The notes below the pieces were generated by a model. That model did not search any database. It was not told where the DNA came from and was given only the letters and a program-made list of their open reading frames with translations. 64,000 nucleotides of DNA from Streptomyces sp. BHT-5-2 (lineage in GTDB: Bacteria; Actinomycetota; Actinomycetes; Streptomycetales; Streptomycetaceae), in NCBI RefSeq assembly GCF_019774615.1, contig NZ_CP081496.1, forward strand, positions 3,658,001 to 3,722,000, written 5' to 3'. The stretch's first letter is position 1, and every line of letters begins with the position of its first letter. The position numbers and the translations under genes are program-made. Positions 27,663 to 37,677 of this stretch are shown here, one piece after another.

Positions 27663-29000
27663 ATGGCTCGATTGGCTCTGCGCGTGGTGGCAGCGGTACT
27701 GGCCACGCTGGCACTTGTGGTCGGCTGCGGCGACACCGGCGGATCGGGCCAAGGCCGGCGACCGAGCGGTGCACATGTGACGATCCGAGTACCCGGCGAC
27801 GCCCCGACGATCTCCGATGCGGTGTCGCTTGCCCACCGCGGGGACCTGGTACTGGTCGCGCCGGGCGTTTACCACGAATCGGTGAGGATCGACACGGCAC
27901 ACATCACTCTTCGCGGCGCGTCCCGGGACAAGGTCGTCATCGACGGGCGGCTGCAGCAGCCGAACGGTGTCGTCGTCGCGGCGCCCGGGGTGGCCGTGGA
28001 GAACCTGACCGTGGAGAACAACACGCAGAACGGGGTCCTGGTCACCGGTTCGGCGAAGGCGTCGGCCGGACTGCCGGGGCGTTCCGGGGGCTACGACACC
28101 GGCGACGAGCCGGTCACCTTCCTGAAGTCGTTCCTGGTCTCGCATGTGACCGCGACCCGCAACGGTCTGTACGGCATCTATGCGTTCTCCGCACAGAACG
28201 GTGTCATCGAGCACTCGTACGCGTCGGGCGGGGCCGACTCGGGGATCTACGTCGGGCAGTGCAGGCCGTGCCACGTCGTGGTGCGGGACAACGTCGCCGA
28301 ACTCAACGCGGTCGGTTATGAAGGCACCAACGCCAGCGGGGACATGTACGTGGTCGGCAACCGCCTGGTCGGCAACCGGGTCGGCCTGACCACCGACTCC
28401 GACCACCAAGAGAAGCTGCTCCCGCAAGAGGACGCCGTCATCGCGGGCAACCTGATCGCCGCCAACCAGGAGAGGGCCACCCCGGTGCAGGCCGACGGTG
28501 GGTGGGGCACCGGCATCGGCATCGACGGCGGCAGCCACAACCAGTTCATCCGCAACCGCATCGCCGGCAACAGCAACGTCGGGCTGGTGATCACCGCAAC
28601 CGCCGACATACCTCCGGTCGGCAACCAGATCGTGGACAACACGTTCACCGGCAACGGCGTCGACGTCGGCTGGACGTTCCCCACCGCCACCCGGGGGCGG
28701 GGCAACTGCCTGCGCGGCAATGATCTGCGAACCACGGTGCCCGCCCGGCTCGCGACAGCCACCTCCTGCCCACTTCCGGACAGGTCGCCCTCGCCGGCCG
28801 GCAAGTGGGCCGTGCCGACGGCACCCGGTGGAATCCCGTTCACCGAGGTCGCAGCGCCTGGTCCGCAGCCGCAGTTCCCGGATGCCCTCACTACGGGCGT
28901 CACCGCCGTCCCGGCCGTTCCGGCCCTGCCGGACACCGCGGGTATCCCGCTGCCGTCGGCGTCCCTGCTCGCCGCGGGCGCGCGGGTGCAGACGTCATGA
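27663..29000 (+). CDS. Right-handed beta-helix (NosD-like) lipoprotein
   Basis: This is 445 residues from ATG 27663. A short signal ends in lipobox VVGC (C22). The body is a parallel beta-helix of PbH1-type turns (HITLRGASRDKVVIDG, VAVENLTVENNTQNGVLV and similar), like NosD and periplasmic copper-binding or pectate-lyase-fold proteins. A Pro/Ala-rich tail follows. It is outside the membrane. Its substrate, perhaps a polysaccharide, is unknown. It is divergent from the Dyp-type peroxidase, which is 102 bases away. Confidence 0.82.
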   Translation: MARLALRVVAAVLATLALVVGCGDTGGSGQGRRPSGAHVTIRVPGDAPTISDAVSLAHRGDLVLVAPGVYHESVRIDTAHITLRGASRDKVVIDGRLQQPNGVVVAAPGVAVENLTVENNTQNGVLVTGSAKASAGLPGRSGGYDTGDEPVTFLKSFLVSHVTATRNGLYGIYAFSAQNGVIEHSYASGGADSGIYVGQCRPCHVVVRDNVAELNAVGYEGTNASGDMYVVGNRLVGNRVGLTTDSDHQEKLLPQEDAVIAGNLIAANQERATPVQADGGWGTGIGIDGGSHNQFIRNRIAGNSNVGLVITATADIPPVGNQIVDNTFTGNGVDVGWTFPTATRGRGNCLRGNDLRTTVPARLATATSCPLPDRSPSPAGKWAVPTAPGGIPFTEVAAPGPQPQFPDALTTGVTAVPAVPALPDTAGIPLPSASLLAAGARVQTS

Positions 29001-29016
29001 GCGTCCTGAGCAGCGA

Positions 29017-29823
29017 CTACGGCTTCGCGGTGACTCCGGGTACCGGCTTGACCGGAACGTACTTCCGGCTGTCGAAATCGATGACCACCGGCTGCGGTTC
29101 GGAACTCACACTGGCGCGGACCCGGTACATGGTGCCGTCCGAGCCGATCCAGTAGCGCACGTTGCCCGCCGTGCCGGGGCGGTCGCGGGAGGACGGCCCG
29201 GTCATGACGTCCACGCGGTGTCCGTCCACCTGGTCCCGGCCCCACCAGGCGGCGCCGTTCTGCGGCAGCAGTTCGGCGTTGTCCGGCCGGTCGCTGCCGA
29301 GGCCGAGTGCGATGGCCAGTGAACTGTCCAGCGAGCTGCCGGACGACTGGAGCGGACGGCCGTACCAGCCCGAGCGGGGCGGCGACGCGGGTGCGTGCGC
29401 CGGGGCGTTCGCCATCGGGTGGACGAACACCGAGGCAGCCGTCCACTCGATCAGCCCGTCGCTGGATGTGTCGCGCCCGGTGCCGTGCACCACGCCGTAA
29501 CCGAGCTTGCCCCGGTAGTCGACGGAACCGGTGACGACCAACCCACCGGCGGCGCCCGGCACAGTGATCGTCACCGCGCGGCCGTGCGCCTCGTAGTTGC
29601 GAAACCGCGTGATCGCCAGTCGGTTCGCCTCTTCCGACGCCAGTGCGCGCGGACCATTGGAGCCGGAGCCGCCGACGACGAGGAACGCGGCACCCACTGC
29701 GACAACCGCTACGGCGGTGGCGACCGCCGCCCGGCGGGGCCACGGCCACCGGCGCCGGTCAGCCGCACGGCCCGGTAGAGCTCGCTGGATTCTCGCGCTC
29801 CGCACGCGACTCGACGCTGACAC
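29017..29823 (-). CDS. Membrane-anchored hypothetical protein with an extracytoplasmic domain
   Basis: This is 268 residues from GTG 29823. An Arg-rich cytoplasmic start precedes one membrane helix (residues 33-50, AVATAVAVVAVGAAFLVV). The rest is an outer domain with beta-strand patterns (GLVVTGSVDYRGKLGYGVVHG) and a C-terminal strand pair (VVIDFDSRKYVPV). It loosely resembles LppX/LprG-type lipid-carrier folds but has no lipobox. It converges with the beta-helix gene, leaving 16 bases between the stops. Confidence 0.7.
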   Translation of the reverse strand: MSASSRVRSARIQRALPGRAADRRRWPWPRRAAVATAVAVVAVGAAFLVVGGSGSNGPRALASEEANRLAITRFRNYEAHGRAVTITVPGAAGGLVVTGSVDYRGKLGYGVVHGTGRDTSSDGLIEWTAASVFVHPMANAPAHAPASPPRSGWYGRPLQSSGSSLDSSLAIALGLGSDRPDNAELLPQNGAAWWGRDQVDGHRVDVMTGPSSRDRPGTAGNVRYWIGSDGTMYRVRASVSSEPQPVVIDFDSRKYVPVKPVPGVTAKP

Positions 29824-29938
29824 TCTTCTGATCCACCCTCTCGATCACCACACTGCTCGGCCCCCGTGCGGTCGCAGCGGTCCTCGGCGGTCCGGTGACA
29901 CACGACGCCAGGACCGGCCCTCGTGGACCGGCCGAGAC

Positions 29939-29984
29939 GTGATCTGCCCGACCGCGCCGTCCACATCGGGGGCGGGCAGATCAC
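29939..29984. terminator. Terminator hairpin after the surface-protein gene
   Basis: Arms 29939-29950 and 29973-29984 form a perfect 12-bp stem with a 22-base loop. It lies 15 bases after the stop of the minus-strand surface-protein gene. Confidence 0.65.
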
Positions 29985-29999
29985 CGTTGTTCGGTTCGT

Positions 30000-32507
30000 T
30001 CAGTGCTTCTGGACTCGGCGCTTACGGCTCATGAACGCGAGGAAGAGGCCCGCACCCACCAGCAGACCCGCAAGAGTGATCAGCTGCGGCAGCCCGGACA
30101 GACCGGTGTGTGCCAGCGAACCCGTGCCACCACCGGCCGGAGCCGGGTTGCTGGCGTGCGGCGCGGGTGACGGCGGCGTAGCAGCCGGTGGCGAGCTCGG
30201 AGTTGGGGTCGGAGTCGGGGTCGGGGTCGGTGTTGCCTTCGGGACGTAGACCCCGGCATCGATGGTGTGATCGACCCCGCCGGGCTTGTCCGGGGCCGTG
30301 ACAGGCGCGGAGCCGTTGCACAACTGCCCGGTGGTCGGCGGGGTCACATTGGAGTCGTGCGCACGGTCGGCACCGGCTCGCGGGAGCGTGAACCGCAGCT
30401 CGCTCGCCGGTGGTCGGCTCGGCACCTTGCTGGTGTCCGCGGTGCACACGTCGAACTGCACCGTGTATTTCGCGCCCGGTGTGAGCTGGTACGCGGCGCC
30501 GACTCCGCCGAAGTAGTACTCGCCGGCGGCATCGGTTTTGGTCGTGGCGACCCGCTTGCCGCCCGCGTCCAGCAGGTTGATCGTCGCCCCGGGCAGCAGC
30601 GGTTCCGCCGGGTCCTGGATCCCGTTGTGGTCGCCGTCGAACCACACGAGGTTGCCGATCTGGATCGGCGCGTTCGCCGCCGCGTACGCGATGTCGCCGA
30701 GCCCGCCGGCCTTGCCGAACCCGTTCTGTTCCTGGCCGACGAACTGGTAGGCGTTGGCGTTCGGGCTGTTGCCCGGGCCCTGACCGGTCGTGATGTCGTA
30801 GTAACCGGTCCCGCTGGTCTCGATGTTGGTGGTCGGGTCGAACTCCGTGCTGACGACCCACTGCTGCTGCGGAATGTAGGCCACCGCCCCCAGCGCGGTC
30901 TCCTGGTGCCCGCCGCCAAAGTAGTCGCCGGGGAAGTATTCGACTACACCGTTGCCCTGACCGCCGTCGTTGGCGGGCGTGGCGTGGTCGGGGCACTTGC
31001 CGGTGCCTTCCCACGCGTATCCACCGGCAGGGTCGGCGCAGGCCATGGTGATGTCACCACCGGACATGCCGAGTTCCGGCGTGTTGTTCCCCGGGCGAGG
31101 GTCCAGCCCCTTGGCACTGAGAACGTCCATGAACCGGTCGCGGAAGCCCAGGATCATCGAACCGTCGCGGCCGAAGGCCAGGGAGGCGAGTTCCGGCTGC
31201 GGATCGATGAAGGCACCGCCCACCTTGCGCTCGTCCCATGTGGCCAGGGTGGTGTTCCAGGGGTTCCAGTGGGTGGCTTGGGCGATGTCGCCGGCACCGG
31301 TGAAGACGGTTCCGCGCTTGTAGGTGAGCGGGTGGGTCAGCACCGTGGTGAACCGCTTGCCGTCGTAGGTGTAGACGACGGCTTTCAGGTCCGCGCGCTG
31401 CTGCGTGCTCTCCGCGTCGCACACGCCGCCGACGTAGAGCTTGTTGTCGTGCCTGGCGAGACCGAACGGCCGCCAGTCACCGGGCGTCGCGCACCCCGGG
31501 TCCGGGATCGGCACCGTCGCCTCGGGCGCCGAGGCGCTGGCTCCCGTCGCGTCGAAGCTCACGAGGCTGTGGGTCAGCAGGTTCACCGCGTACAGCGTGG
31601 AGCCGTCCTCCGACAGGGCCAGACCGCCGATGCTCTCCTTGCCCGGCGCGTTGGTGAACCCGGCGTCCTTGTTCATCTGCGCCGCGTCGTGCGGCGTCAC
31701 CGCGGCGCCCGGCACCCGCGCGAACGGTTTTGGGGCGCCCCCGCCGCTGACGGGCACGGTGTAGATCGCGCCGGCGCCCTCCGGCCCGTACGGGGCGTAC
31801 CGGCGGGCGAACGCGCTCTGGAACAGCCGGCTCCGGTACTTGTCGTACGCCAACCCGAACGTCGTGCCCACCTGGGCCTGCGTGGCCAGCGTGGCCGGGC
31901 ACGACACGGCGGTAGGACACGTACCTCGGGTCCTCGTCCCGAACGCCACCAATGCCCGGGTGTCGGTTCCGGTGGCGCCGTTCTGGACCGGTACGAAATA
32001 GCGCGAGTCCGGCAGCGTGTAGTCGGCCGGATCCCACACTCCCGTCACTACCGAGGCGTTCTTGCCGCCCGACACATCCACGAACGACGTGAAGCTGTCG
32101 AAGTGGTTCCCCGCCGTCGATGCGGGCGCCGCCCGCAGGTAGTCCCTGTACGGCGCCGGGATGCTGACGTCGACGCGGTACTGGCCGCCGCTCAGCACGC
32201 TCGACCGCGACACCACGACTTTCCCAGTGGCATCAGTGACGCCGGTGACATGGTGCCCGGCGGGGTCGGAGAGCTCCACCCTCATGCCCCGCTGCGGCAC
32301 GTCCATCGTCGTGTTGATCACGCCGGTGCCGAAGAAGTCACGCAGCACCTCAACCGTCAGCGTGCCGTCGGCGGTCGAAGCCGTGGCCGTTCCAGCCGTC
32401 GCTCCCACCGCGCCACCCGTCAGTAGGAGAACGGATAACCCTATGCGCACCAGCGGCCCCACAAGCCTCGGGGTCGACCGGCGCGAGTCTCTGCCGGCTC
32501 CGTACAT
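30000..32507 (-). CDS. Cell-wall-anchored surface protein with SdrD B-like domain and LAHTG sorting signal
   Basis: This is 835 residues from ATG 32507; GTG 32522 and 32549 are alternatives. A Sec signal peptide is followed by a long beta-propeller-like region and then an SdrD/Cna-B-like domain (GNLVWFDGDHNGIQDPAEPLLPGATINLL). After that come a TPTPTP linker and LAHTG, a membrane helix and RKRRVQKH. LAxTG is the class E sortase motif of Streptomyces, so it is covalently fixed to the wall. Leu24 uses TTA (32436-32438), hinting at bldA control and aerial-hypha expression. No sortase gene lies nearby. Confidence 0.85.
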   Translation of the reverse strand: MYGAGRDSRRSTPRLVGPLVRIGLSVLLLTGGAVGATAGTATASTADGTLTVEVLRDFFGTGVINTTMDVPQRGMRVELSDPAGHHVTGVTDATGKVVVSRSSVLSGGQYRVDVSIPAPYRDYLRAAPASTAGNHFDSFTSFVDVSGGKNASVVTGVWDPADYTLPDSRYFVPVQNGATGTDTRALVAFGTRTRGTCPTAVSCPATLATQAQVGTTFGLAYDKYRSRLFQSAFARRYAPYGPEGAGAIYTVPVSGGGAPKPFARVPGAAVTPHDAAQMNKDAGFTNAPGKESIGGLALSEDGSTLYAVNLLTHSLVSFDATGASASAPEATVPIPDPGCATPGDWRPFGLARHDNKLYVGGVCDAESTQQRADLKAVVYTYDGKRFTTVLTHPLTYKRGTVFTGAGDIAQATHWNPWNTTLATWDERKVGGAFIDPQPELASLAFGRDGSMILGFRDRFMDVLSAKGLDPRPGNNTPELGMSGGDITMACADPAGGYAWEGTGKCPDHATPANDGGQGNGVVEYFPGDYFGGGHQETALGAVAYIPQQQWVVSTEFDPTTNIETSGTGYYDITTGQGPGNSPNANAYQFVGQEQNGFGKAGGLGDIAYAAANAPIQIGNLVWFDGDHNGIQDPAEPLLPGATINLLDAGGKRVATTKTDAAGEYYFGGVGAAYQLTPGAKYTVQFDVCTADTSKVPSRPPASELRFTLPRAGADRAHDSNVTPPTTGQLCNGSAPVTAPDKPGGVDHTIDAGVYVPKATPTPTPTPTPTPSSPPAATPPSPAPHASNPAPAGGGTGSLAHTGLSGLPQLITLAGLLVGAGLFLAFMSRKRRVQKH

Positions 32508-32987
32508 GGCATCACACCCCACACTTCTCTTGTCATGAAAAAGAAGCACCCGCTTCTCGCCGCACGTCCCCTTCGCGGCCCCAGGCGCGGAAGTTCGTCA
32601 CGAACACCACGGACAAGAAAAAGGGTCCACTGCCGTTGCATGGACCGCTTTGCGGTGATCGCTTGAGGTTATTGCGGGCGAGCTGTAAAAGCCGGAGGCC
32701 AGGAAATGCGAACGCACGTTCAGAACCTCGGAAAGGATCGCCCAGACCTGTGTGTTTTCGCAGCTCAATCACGGTATCCTCGCCCCCACCGCCGACCGTC
32801 ATCACGAGCAGCGCGCGATATTCTATGCGCCCAAACCTGGCCGTCACCAGCGGATCCCTGAACATTCTTCGGGATCCGATGGATAATCCCCGAGCGCCCA
32901 GAGAATGGCGACCGGAAGGGTACGCGACAGCGACGTGACGGCCGGATCGGTCTTGTCCAATCAACGGCTGATCTTGGTTGTCGAGGT
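32508..32987. other. Intergenic region without a gene
   Basis: About 480 bases upstream of the surface-protein gene and next to the transposase remnant. Open frames here lack Streptomyces codon bias and recognisable motifs. It is less GC-rich than its surroundings around 32510-32720 and presumably holds the surface-protein promoter. Confidence 0.5.
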
Positions 32988-33720
32988 TCAGTGGTTGGTG
33001 GTGGGGGTGAGTCGGCCTTCGAAAGCGATCTGGAGGGCGTTGAGCGGGGCCTTCCAGCGCATCGTCCAGCGGCGTCGGCCCTTGCCGGTCGGGTCCAGAC
33101 TCACCTGGCCCGACTCGTCGGCGAAGCACCGCCACGCGTCCTGGTCCCGCATCGTCTTTCCACGCGGGGCCAGGTCTCCTTGAGCCAGGTGGCCACCGCG
33201 TCCTGGTCGCGCTCGACGGCACGACGGAGTGGGACCTGCACCGTGAAGCCCATCTGATGCAGGACGCGCCAGGTCTGGGCGGTGCTGAAGCGGACAGGGA
33301 ATCGCCGTGCGATCACGGTGGCCACCCGGGCCAGCGTCCAGCGTCGGTCGTCTACCCAGCCGCGGGCAGCGGGTCCTTTCTCCAGTTCGGCCGCCAGCAA
33401 GTCCCGCCAGTGGGCTGCATCCTGGCCCACCCCGTGGGGTGTCAGCCCGATGCCGTGGGTGGGAGTGGTCGGCCGGTGGAGCCGGCGGTCTCCGACGGTG
33501 GTGGAGGCCCTGTGGTGTGCCGGTTCAGGCGGTGGTGGCAGCGGCGGGCGAGGTCGCTGATCGATGTGCTGTTGACGATTTCGGCCTGCGCGGGCAGCGG
33601 TAACCATCTGGACCCGCCACCAGGTCACCACCGACCCGGTACCCCGCGAACGATCCGCAGCAACCGCTTCCCCTCGTCGTCGATCCCACGCACGCGTACT
33701 CGTGCCGCCACCTGCGCAAA
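32988..33720 (-). pseudogene. Decayed IS630-family transposase
   Basis: Pieces in different frames align in order to an IS630 transposase. The N-terminal RLLRIVRG-type segment (about 33650-33720) is followed by VVTWWRVQMV. The winged-helix part is AAELEKGPAARGWVDDRRWT through FSTAQTWRVLHQMGFTVQVP. In another frame comes CFADESGQVSLDPTGKGRRR, with the first catalytic Asp of the DDE triad. The rest of the catalytic domain is missing and a stop occurs at 32988. At least two frameshifts are needed. No terminal inverted repeats were found. Confidence 0.75.
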
Positions 33721-33899
33721 ATGACGGTGCCGCGCCGCGCGGATCACCCCCGAGCAGCGCGTCCCATCACGACAGGGAGAGCAATGCCTGATCCGGCACC
33801 GGTCGGCTCCGTTCGACCGGCCACGCTGACCGGTCCGGGACGGCGCAGGTCACGCGGAAGAGGGAACAACCCAGGACGTTCCGTCTTCCCGGCACGCGT

Positions 33900-33926
33900 G
33901 CGGGCCCCGCCCGATCTGGGGCCCGC
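33900..33926. terminator. Terminator hairpin after the enolase gene
   Basis: Perfect 9-bp arms (33900-33908 and 33918-33926) with a 9-base loop, 24 bases beyond the enolase stop. Confidence 0.6.
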
Positions 33927-33950
33927 GTGGTCTCCACCTCTTCCTGCCGT

Positions 33951-35258
<1,308 letters not shown>

Positions 35259-35337
35259 GGGAGTTCCTTCCCGTTGTCGTGTTGCCGTGGCCCCGGCTGC
35301 GACAACGCTGGCGCTGAGCCCGACAACGGCAAACCCT

Positions 35338-35376
35338 ACAGCAATGCTGTGCAGTTTTGCTGTACAGCATTGCTGT
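35338..35376. promoter_or_regulatory. Twin 13-bp palindromes, probable MarR operators
   Basis: ACAGCAATGCTGT (35338-35350) and ACAGCATTGCTGT (35364-35376) are each perfect 6-1-6 palindromes with starts 26 bases apart. A third palindrome, TGCTGTACAGCA, bridges them. They lie between the divergent enolase and MarR genes. The pattern suits cooperative binding of two MarR dimers controlling both genes. Confidence 0.65.
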
Positions 35377-35422
35377 GCAGGTCAGATGCACAACTTTGCT
35401 GGTCAACGGGATAAAGTGCCCT

Positions 35423-35845
35423 ATGCCCACCCCGGAAGCCGCCGCCATCGCCACCGAACTGCGCACTGCGATGGGCAAGCTCACCCGACGCGTCAAACAC
35501 GAGGACCGCATCCCGCTGGGTCAGGCGGCCGTGCTCGGTGCACTCGACCGCAACGGCCCCATGACCACCAGCGACCTCGCCGTCGATCAGCGCGTACGCC
35601 CCCAGTCGATGGCCCGGGCGGTGGGGCTGCTCATGGAACAGAACCTGATCACGCGCCGGGCACACCCCACGGACGGCCGCAAGTCGCTGTTCGAGCTGTC
35701 GGACGCGGGCCGAGCCGCGCTCGAAGCGGAGCGCGGCCGCAGGGCCGGTTGGCTCGCGCAGGCCATCGAGGCCGAACTCACGGATGAGGAGCGGGCATTG
35801 CTGGCACACAGCGCCGCCCTGCTGGAGCGGCTCGCCGCACGCTAG
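35423..35845 (+). CDS. MarR-family transcriptional regulator
   Basis: This is 140 residues from ATG 35423. The winged helix (LGQAAVLGALDRNGPMTTSDLAVDQRVRPQSMARAVGLL) has the typical DGRKSLFELSDAG wing. Flanking helices form the dimer interface. No clear ribosome site precedes the ATG, so the transcript may be short-leadered. It is divergent from the enolase gene with twin palindromes between, so it probably represses itself and the enolase. The ligand is unknown. Confidence 0.88.
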   Translation: MPTPEAAAIATELRTAMGKLTRRVKHEDRIPLGQAAVLGALDRNGPMTTSDLAVDQRVRPQSMARAVGLLMEQNLITRRAHPTDGRKSLFELSDAGRAALEAERGRRAGWLAQAIEAELTDEERALLAHSAALLERLAAR

Positions 35846-36106
35846 GCCGGCCCCGACAGGCGACGTTCACCCCGTCGCGACACCCGGCACGCGCGCCCAA
35901 GCCCTCCGTTCGCGCACCGGTTCCGATCGGTGCGCCACAGCAGGACCAGGGCCGCGTGAGGCACCGTCGACCTTGACTTGCACTCCCCGCCCCAAGCGGG
36001 GACTCCCACCACGGTCGGCCGACCGACTCGGTGGGCGCCGAGCAGTCCGGACAGCGCTACGCGGCCCAACTGGCCGGAATCCAGGCTGGTTTGACGGGTT
36101 CCTCCG

Positions 36107-36634
36107 TCAGTCGAGTCCGGCCTCCGCGATCCGCAGCAGCAGTGCGTGCAGGGTCTCCCGTTCGGCCGGCTTGAGCGGGTCCAGTAGCTCGTTCGTCACG
36201 CGCAGGCCCGAGGCGTCGGTGTCGCGCAGGAAGGCGCGGCCGTCCTCGGTCAGCACCACGATCCGGCCGCGCCGGTCGTCGGGCGTCGGCCGGCGCTCCA
36301 CGAAGCCCAGTTTCTCCAGGTCGTCGACCAGGCTGACGATCGCGCTCGGGTCGTAGCCGAGCCGTGCGCTCAGCTCTCGCTGCAGGGCTCCCCTCGACGT
36401 GGCGAGGAACCGCAGCAGCGCATAGTGGCGCAGCCGCACTCCGGACTCCTGGAGGAAGGCGTTGAACAGCTGCCCGGAGCGCAGACCCAGCCGGTAGAGG
36501 AGGTAGCCGGTGTCCGCGTGCAGCCCGCGCATCCACGGCTCGTCTGCGTCGATCGGGGCCGGGCTCTTGGTGTGCGGTTGGCGGGTGATGGCGGACTCCC
36601 TGGTCAAGACCCCGGACGGGGCGTGTCTGGGCAC
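36107..36634 (-). CDS. MarR-family transcriptional regulator (divergent from an acyl-CoA operon)
   Basis: About 175 residues if started at GTG 36634. ATG 36658 and ATG 36691 are in frame, but the last lies inside the presumed operator; none has a good ribosome site. The wHTH core is LRHYALLRFLATSRGALQRELSARLGYDPSAIVSLVDDLE, with wing PDDRRGRIVVLTEDG. It is probably the local repressor of the SDR/amidohydrolase/ligase operon that starts at 36760. Confidence 0.8.
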   Translation of the reverse strand: MPRHAPSGVLTRESAITRQPHTKSPAPIDADEPWMRGLHADTGYLLYRLGLRSGQLFNAFLQESGVRLRHYALLRFLATSRGALQRELSARLGYDPSAIVSLVDDLEKLGFVERRPTPDDRRGRIVVLTEDGRAFLRDTDASGLRVTNELLDPLKPAERETLHALLLRIAEAGLD

Positions 36635-36665
36635 TGGGCACAGTCTGTCGCATCGCATCGGCCGA

Positions 36666-36703
36666 GAACAACTATTGACGTTAACAATCATTGTTCTTAC
36701 CTT
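36666..36703 (+). promoter_or_regulatory. Operon promoter with embedded palindromic operator
   Basis: TTGACG (36675-36680), 17 bases, TACCTT (36698-36703) form a good promoter for the rightward operon. The spacer contains AACAATCATTGTT (36683-36695), a perfect 6-1-6 palindrome. An outer pair, GAACAA (36666) and TTGTTC (36691-36696), widens it. The position between divergent MarR and operon genes is typical of MarR repression. Confidence 0.65.
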
Positions 36704-36759
36704 CGATCTCGATGTTGCGATCGAGCGCCGTGCCGGCGCCGTTACGAAGGGACTCGTCA

Positions 36760-37677
36760 GTGCCCACCATCGATCTCACCGGTAAGGTCGCCGTCGTCAC
36801 CGGCAGCGGCAGGGGCCTCGGCCTCGCCTACGCACACGCCCTGGCCGCGCACGGGGCCTCCGTGGTCGTCAACGACGTCGACGAGGCCGTGGCCGCGGCG
36901 GCCGCCAAGTCCCTCACCGACGCGGGCGGCACCGCCGTCGCCGAGGTCGTCCCGGTCGGCACCACCGAGGCAGCGGACCGGCTCGTGGGCCGCGCGGTCG
37001 AGGAGTTCGGCCGACTCGACGCCCTGGTCACCAACGCCGGCATCCTGCGTGACAGGGTCCTGTGGAAGATGACCGACGACGACTTCGACACGGTGCTGGG
37101 CACCCACCTCAAGGGCACCTTCACCTGCGCCCGCGCGGCCGCCGTCCGCATGCGCGAACAGGGCGAGGGCGGCAGCCTGATCCTCATCGGCTCCCCGGCC
37201 GGCCAGCGCGGCAACTTCGGCCAGACGAACTACGCCGCCGCCAAGGCTGGCATCGCCGCCATGGCCCGCACCTGGTCCATGGAGCTCGCCCGCGCCGGCA
37301 TCACCGTCAACGCCGTCATCCCGGTCGCCGCGACCGCGATGACCGAGACCATCCCCGCCTTCGCCCCGTACATCGCGGCCATGAAGAACGGCGAGCCGTT
37401 GCCCGATTTCCTGCGCAAGGGCGAGGGCTTCGGCACCCCGGAGGACTGCGCGGCCCTGATCCCGTTCCTCGTCTCGGACGCCGCCCGCGCCATCACCGGC
37501 CAGGCCATCGGCATCGGCGGCGACCGGGTGGCGCTCTGGTCACACCCGCAGGAGGTCAGGGTGGCCTACGCCGACGGCGGTTGGACCCCGGACACCCTGG
37601 CCGATGCCTGGCACACCTCGGTCGGCGCCGCACCGGAGACCGTCGGCATCCCCGCACCGCGCGTCCCGGAGGCGTGA
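36760..37677 (+). CDS. Short-chain dehydrogenase/reductase
   Basis: This is 305 residues from GTG 36760 with GAAGGGA upstream. Motifs are TGSGRGLGLA for the cofactor, TNAGI, catalytic Ser in LILIGSPAG and NYAAAKAG. The insert before residue 230 and the C-terminal extension (WSHPQEVRVAYADGGW) recall the 3-hydroxyacyl-CoA dehydrogenase-like SDRs of multifunctional enzyme type 2. That fits the ligase and MaoC genes downstream. It is the first gene of a four-gene operon, with its stop overlapping the next ATG. Confidence 0.87.
   Translation: MPTIDLTGKVAVVTGSGRGLGLAYAHALAAHGASVVVNDVDEAVAAAAAKSLTDAGGTAVAEVVPVGTTEAADRLVGRAVEEFGRLDALVTNAGILRDRVLWKMTDDDFDTVLGTHLKGTFTCARAAAVRMREQGEGGSLILIGSPAGQRGNFGQTNYAAAKAGIAAMARTWSMELARAGITVNAVIPVAATAMTETIPAFAPYIAAMKNGEPLPDFLRKGEGFGTPEDCAALIPFLVSDAARAITGQAIGIGGDRVALWSHPQEVRVAYADGGWTPDTLADAWHTSVGAAPETVGIPAPRVPEA

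Noticed and set aside
30192..30236. GGTCGG/GGTTGG-type short repeats near the surface-protein C-terminus as a minisatellite
   Set aside because: They encode the TPTPTP wall-spanning linker of the surface protein, so they are coding repeats.
30267..32426. A 719-codon plus-strand frame opposite the surface-protein gene
   Set aside because: Antisense shadow. The minus-strand protein has a signal peptide, SdrD B-like domain and LAHTG anchor.
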